The notes under the pieces are model-generated. The model saw nothing but the letters and a program-made list of their open reading frames with translations, did not search any database and had not been told where the DNA came from. From positions 19,682,450 to 19,746,449 of the forward strand of contig NC_092648.1 in assembly GCF_032118995.1 (NCBI RefSeq): 64,000 nucleotides of DNA, read 5' to 3'. Positions 42,701-64,000 of the stretch are shown here, piece by piece; position 1 is the first letter of the stretch, and the number at the start of each line of letters is the position of its first letter. The position numbers were made by a program, and so were the translations under genes. The DNA comes from Asterias amurensis (taxonomy: Eukaryota > Echinodermata > Asteroidea > Forcipulatida > Asteriidae).

Positions 42701-43979
42701 TGTGTATGACTGTATAGCCAGCAGTTGCCTTCATTTTATTCAAAATATTTTTTTATTAAATTTTTAAAATTACCATGGTAACTTGCAAAAAATTAAAAAA
42801 AAAAAAAATAAATAAAAAGTGTGAATAATTACTGGCTTCAAAATCTGATTTCTATTTATTTTTTTTTTTACTTTTTTTCTTAATATTTATAATAAAGCGT
42901 ATTAATAAACAGTGATAATTGAATCAACAAGCTGATGTTTAAATTTTAATATAAATAATAGTATTGATACGAGGGTTACAAAATAAAAATCTCAAAAAAT
43001 ATTAGAAAATGATATAAGGCACATGGCTTCTTTAAGCCTCTGTATTTTTCTTTAAGAATGCTCAGCAAAACATTCAGTCACATGATTTTGATCGTCATGA
43101 ATTGTGAATTGAAATAGCGTTTGATGAAACTTTTTCGGTGGGCAAATATTTTTTTATGGCCTCAACATTATGACATATTTTTGTACCTTGTAGAAACACC
43201 TAAAATACCAATTTGTTTGCATTTACAAGTGCAAATGACCAGTGGAGCATTACGTGTTTCTAAGTTTTGGTCAAAGCAGAGGAGACTCTTTGCTTGGCAA
43301 ATAAAACCACACAATTTTTATCTAGGGACTGTTTACATCGCGCACAGAGAGGTAAAAGATTTGCCACGATATTAGGGACACCTCGAAAACAGGACCTCCT
43401 ACGATACATATGTAATCTATAGACTGGTCTGGTCGGGGTTTTTCAAATTCAACAAGCAGATAAATCTTTAGGAATAATTCAACATAATGCTTGCTTCTAC
43501 AATTTTGAGAAAATTAGTTCTGCCTTTTTTGCGAAGAGATCTGCATAACAGGGTTAATCTCAAATATTTCTCAGACACTAAATTCTTATAACTCTTGAAT
43601 TTATACACATATACAAATCTCTGACTTTATATATTTTCGTATCTTTTTGTACATAAATTGTTATATATTTTATAATTTGTTTTATTACTTGTTTTACAAC
43701 CAGATGTGGGGAGGCAGGTCTACGGACCACAACAATTACTTTACTTTTGTTTCTCCTATTCCATCTAGAAGTATTTTTGTATTGTTATGTATTGTTGAAA
43801 TGGCTGAATAAATAAAAAAAATAAGGAGAAGAAGAATCAATTGACACACCCTTGGTCATTCAAGATAAACCTACCTGATACTGTCTTGGTGTAAAGATCT
43901 GTGTAGCAGTTCCTTCATTTGTTGGTCGAGTAATGATCCTACTTGAAGATCCACTCGGGATTATTTCTGCATCAACCAT
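28056..43979 (-). CDS. DICER1: Dicer, complete, 15 coding exons, 1899 aa
   Basis: Dicer cuts pre-miRNA and long dsRNA into about 22-nt RNAs in the cytoplasm and hands them to Argonaute. Coding exons: 43875-43979, 40549-40711, 38717-40039, 37987-38165, 37394-37548, 36563-36710, 35960-36035, 35502-35641, 34753-34932, 34052-34265, 31181-33527, 30511-30766, 29669-29852, 29015-29090, 28056-28209. All introns are GT-AG; 5700 nt close in frame. Order of domains: helicase, DUF283 dimerisation, platform, PAZ, RNase IIIa, RNase IIIb, dsRBD, as in human DICER1 (1922 aa). The start is ATG 43979 ([10 protein letters not shown]), matched by the shared junction [13 protein letters not shown] after exon 1. 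It is transcribed away from DYNC1H1; the two ATGs are 1.8 kb apart. It appears intact. Confidence 0.98.
29250..29605. repeat. Degenerate minisatellite with TATGTGAGGTTTCATT units
   Basis: Units of about 25-40 bp built on GATTCACCTATGTGAGGTTT or TTGAGGTTTCATTGACTTG repeat roughly ten times with variable spacers, between DICER1 exons 13 and 14. No coding meaning. Confidence 0.65.
30191..30454 (+). mobile_element. Family D, single arm (left)
   Basis: It matches the left arm of the full element at 3925-4626, from TTGGTTTGCGGTAACACCAT to GGTTGGTCTCAACGTT, and stops where the central satellite would begin. It is followed by a TTATTATTA run to about 30503, 8 bp from the exon 12 border. Confidence 0.85.
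31181..33527 (-). CDS. DICER1: DICER1 exon 11: PAZ to RNase IIIa
   Basis: This 2347-nt exon holds most of PAZ ([32 protein letters not shown]), the connector ([20 protein letters not shown]), and a poorly conserved Ser/Asn/Glu-rich spacer. RNase IIIa follows, with signature [16 protein letters not shown] near residue 1320. It also has an acidic insert rich in Asp, Met and Trp, and the second catalytic block [16 protein letters not shown] near residue 1537. The acidic Glu/Asp residues needed for metal binding are present in both blocks. It ends with the start of RNase IIIb ([19 protein letters not shown]). Confidence 0.95.
33700..33862. repeat. SINE-body-like fragment
   Basis: AATGTGTCTTGCTTAAAGAC, ACACAACTGTGACCCACACC and CTGCTCAGCCACG resemble the 'GTGTCTTGCTCAAGCACACA' bodies of reversed SINE copies near 61600 and 53115. 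It lies in the DICER1 intron between exons 10 and 11. Confidence 0.4.
35034..35185 (+). repeat. Minisatellite, unit about 25 bp
   Basis: Six units of the form AATGTACTATACCCGTAGCA with CAACA or CGACC joins (variants ACCCATAGCG, ACATGTAGCA). It lies in the DICER1 intron between exons 8 and 9. Confidence 0.8.
36227..36378. mobile_element. Palindromic MITE with GGGTGCGTTCGTTTAGC ends
   Basis: GGGTGCGTTCGTTTAGCTTC at left pairs with GAAGCTAAACGAACGTACCC at right, with inner CCTGGGTCAACCCCGGTGTG mirrored by CACACCGGGGTCGACCCAGG. The GGGTxCGTTCGTTTAGC terminus recalls hAT-type MITEs, but no clear 8-bp duplication is visible. 152 bp. Confidence 0.82.
36754..37027 (-). mobile_element. Family D, single arm (right)
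   Basis: It matches the right arm of the full element, from GACTAGAGCAAGCTAGTCGA to CACACATGGTGTGCCGCAA. It lies 44 bp upstream of DICER1 exon 6 on the gene's strand. Confidence 0.85.
37848..37966. mobile_element. MITE with TTTCACAAAGAGTTAGG ends beside DICER1 exon 4
   Basis: GGGTCAATTTCACAAAGAGT at left pairs with ACTCTTTGTAAAATCCACCC at right, with repeated TAGGA/TCCTA inside. It ends about 15 bp from the donor of DICER1 exon 4 (exon border 37987). Confidence 0.7.
38717..40711 (-). CDS. DICER1: DICER1 exons 2-3: helicase domain
   Basis: Exon 2 (40549-40711) has motif I as [10 protein letters not shown], with the catalytic Lys near residue 57; human Dicer has CLNTGSGKTF, so the middle glycine is a serine here. 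Exon 3 (38717-40039) has motif [10 protein letters not shown] (DECH, about 157-160), motif [15 protein letters not shown] (human LTAS), a long insert with an acidic run ([18 protein letters not shown]), and helicase domain 2 ([27 protein letters not shown]). Motif VI follows in exon 4 as [10 protein letters not shown]. The helicase arm recognises substrate loops in animal Dicers that process miRNA; ATP use may be reduced if motif I is weakened, which is inference. Confidence 0.95.
40186..40365. repeat. Repeat with degenerate telomere-like GGGTTA run
   Basis: GTAAGGGTAAGGGTTAGGGT and variants form a short telomere-like tract. The flanks (GTGACTGCTCTGTATT, then CAGGGATGTCTGAACATAGG) match the repeat at about 27238-27375, which has TGACTGCTCTATGTTCAGAC and CACACTAGGGTTTAGGGC. 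It is therefore a dispersed repeat, not a telomere. Confidence 0.65.
41532..41603 (-). tRNA. tRNA-Gly (anticodon UCC)
   Basis: The minus strand reads a full 72-nt tRNA: acceptor GCGTTGG pairs perfectly with CCAACGC, then discriminator A. The A box is TGGTATAGCGGTGAG, the anticodon loop CTTCCAA gives UCC, and the B box GGTTCGACTCC is canonical. It differs from animal tRNA-Gly-UCC at only a few positions known to me. A run of seven T on the gene strand (41521-41527) is a good pol III terminator. It lies in the first coding intron of DICER1, same orientation as that gene. Confidence 0.97.
42130..42255. other. GC-rich island inside DICER1 intron 1
   Basis: A sharp patch of GC-rich DNA (GGGCGCTCCCCGGGCCGACC, GGGACGTGGGGGTCATCGAG, GAGACGCTGGGCGGTTGGGC) sits in an AT-rich intron. 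No coding frame or RNA family was recognised. It may be a CpG island with promoter activity, or a transposon remnant. Confidence 0.4.
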
Positions 43980-44147
43980 CTTGATTACCTTGAGTTGCTA
44001 CCTACTTTTTGCCTGGTGATGAGGGGTTGCAGATGGGAGATGGCCTGGTTTAATGGTAGAGGTGATAGAGGTGGAATACAAAACTTCCTTTTAATAAAAA
44101 AAGAATTTTTGAAACCTGTGACTGTGGTGTGGTGATGAGGGTTGAAG

Positions 44148-44576
44148 GTTCCACAAGAAGGCCAGCAACGAGCTACACGACTCATCCCAGATGTGAAACA
44201 TCTCGACTACGAAGACAGACTTAAGACACTTAAACTACCATCACTAGAGTAACGCAGACAAAGGGCTGATCTCCTTCAAATATACAAAATCATGTATGGA
44301 TTTGTGGCTGTAGAGAAGGATGACATGTTTGAAATCATCAAAGAATCCAGAACTAGGGGACACAGGCTCAAAATAAGGAAGCCCCACTGCAGATCTAAGA
44401 CGAGGCAGATGTCTTTTTCAGTGCGAAGTATAAATAATTGGAACGACCTTCCCGACAAAGCCATTAATGCCTCTTCAATAAACAACTTCAAGTCTGAGCT
44501 CGAAAACCATTGGAAGCGCCACCCGTTGAAATACCGCCCTTATCAACGTGAACCCAATGCAAGGAGGGGCACATAA
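44148..44576 (+). pseudogene. LINE reverse-transcriptase C-terminal fragment
   Basis: The plus strand reads RATRLIPDVKHLDYEDRLKT, LKLPSLE, then a TAA stop, then RRQRADLLQIYKIMYGFVAV and the tail SRTRGHRLKIRKPHCRSKTR, SVRSINNWNDLPDKAINASS, NNFKSELENHW. This is the standard C-terminal end of CR1/L2/Rex-type non-LTR retrotransposon polymerases (RATKLIP, RRxRGDLIQxYKI, WNSLP). The in-frame stop at 44249-44251 and the missing upstream part show it is dead. It begins 170 bp upstream of the DICER1 ATG. Confidence 0.88.
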
Positions 44577-45773
44577 GCTGAAGCTTCAAGCCTCAAAACC
44601 AAAGTAAACCAAAGTAAGATAGGTGGAGGGGGAAAAGAGAATAGTTGCGAGAATAACCATTGATCCCCCGACAGTTGTAGATTGGAGGGTTAGGCCTATG
44701 CCTTGTATTAATGTAAACCATCTACATTTTGCAATTTATGACCCTTCTTCCCTCAATGTTTCACATGTGCTAATTGGGTTTTGGGGAAACATTTTTTTGA
44801 AGCCTCTATGGTGATGAGGATTAAATAATTAAAATAAAATCCACACATTCATTCCAATATTCCAACAGTCACTGGTTCATTCCAAAAAAAACAGTTTGTA
44901 ACCTCACATCCCAAAGAGTGTAGTGGTTGATATAATATAGCCTGCCAGAAAGGCTCTGGATGAAGACCTACGAATTTCCCGACCTAGGCCTACATTATAT
45001 GTCACGTGCACAGCTACCTAGACAAGACAAAACAGAAAACAACTATACTAACAAAACAAGGCACTCTTTTTGTAAACAAAGGTTACAACGTGAATGAAGG
45101 TAGGTTACACTGTCTCTATACAAACCTATAATTGGACAATAAACAAGTTAAATCTATTTACTGACATCATCAGTGACAGTGTAATCACTCACTCATTGAC
45201 TCAGTCTGATCAGAGAGAAACATTTATGATTTACAAAGTAAACATGACATGATTGATAAAAATCTTAACCACCATTATTAATTACCAAAGTTGTCAAATC
45301 GTGAGCAGTTTATTCTGATTCCGAGACTCTGAGACCGCTCTCATGGATGTCATCGTGTTGACAACAAAATGAAGATTTATACAACACCTGATGATGATGA
45401 AGTAAACATCCAAACAATAATCATTAAATTATGTGACTTCTTTTTGGAAAAAGGGTGATTCGTCTATTTTCATTATCAAACTTAGCGCCATGAGAATTGT
45501 TAAAACCCATCGAGTTGCAGTTAATAACTCAGAGTGGTGGCCTTGCTTTCAGTCTTTTTTTCTGTGTTTTATCTATGCAGCGTGACAGAATGAACTACCA
45601 CGCCCGAAAAACGTCTAACCAATAATGTAATGTGAGAAATCTCCCTTTGCTGCATAGACTAATTCAACGTCCGGTCTTTTCCATTTACCTCTTCATCGCA
45701 GACGGACGGGAACATTTCCCGTCAAAATATGGTTTGATTTATTAGGGAAAAGTAGCAGTTTTCCTGCCTCAAA
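44577..45773. promoter_or_regulatory. Divergent DICER1/DYNC1H1 spacer
   Basis: No open gene lies between the LINE fragment and the DYNC1H1 start. A GTCACGTG (E-box) is visible near 45001. No TATA box at a convincing distance was found for either gene. Both promoters should lie here or in unseen 5' exons; this is inferred from gene orientation only. Confidence 0.4.
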
Positions 45774-63968
<18,195 letters not shown>

Positions 63969-64000
63969 GTAAGCCAAGTTTTTTATATCAACAAATATTC

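Overview
The window reads as animal nuclear DNA: AT-rich, intron-rich, with GT-AG splice sites, a nuclear tRNA gene and a very high density of short palindromic transposons. The encoded proteins are closest to deuterostome orthologues I can recall, and the repeat landscape suggests an echinoderm, probably a sea star. The species call is inference.

Layout. (1) 456-2903 (+): last two visible exons of a death-domain protein whose start lies left of the window. (2) 2904-7609: repeat-rich intergenic DNA with one possible DED-like exon. (3) 7610-15922 (-): complete eight-exon JKAMP, an ER membrane protein of ER-associated degradation. Its first intron holds a 1.27 kb foldback transposon with 21-bp tandem repeats in its arms and an IS3/integrase-like coding remnant. 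(4) 15923-17132: a divergent promoter region packed with GTCGCCCC minisatellites. (5) 17133-22892 (+): a four-exon, 544-aa basic protein I do not recognise. (6) 22893-28055: repeat-rich intergenic DNA. (7) 28056-43979 (-): complete DICER1 in 15 coding exons, 1899 aa, with a tRNA-Gly(UCC) gene in its first coding intron. (8) 43980-45773: divergent spacer with the 3' end of a dead LINE. (9) 45774-63968 (+): first 18 exons (968 aa) of cytoplasmic dynein 1 heavy chain, DYNC1H1; the gene runs off the right edge.

I rebuilt the exons by hand from splice sites, reading phase and remembered human proteins. The phases close exactly for JKAMP (361 aa), the unknown gene (544 aa), DICER1 (1899 aa) and all DYNC1H1 exons.

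Interspersed repeats are grouped as families A-F. A is a 390-bp TTAA-flanked palindrome (4 copies). B and C are about 310-400 bp with TTAA ends. D is a 700-bp foldback with satellite core. E is Mutator-like with a 9-bp target duplication. F is a palindrome with GGGCCCAATTTCAT ends. tRNA-derived SINEs and minisatellites are also present.

The genes do not form an operon. JKAMP, DICER1 and DYNC1H1 all lie on human chromosome 14q, so the block probably keeps an old linkage group. The best novelty candidates are the foldback element, the amyloid-like tail of the death-domain protein, the altered helicase motif I of Dicer and an in-frame dynein microexon.
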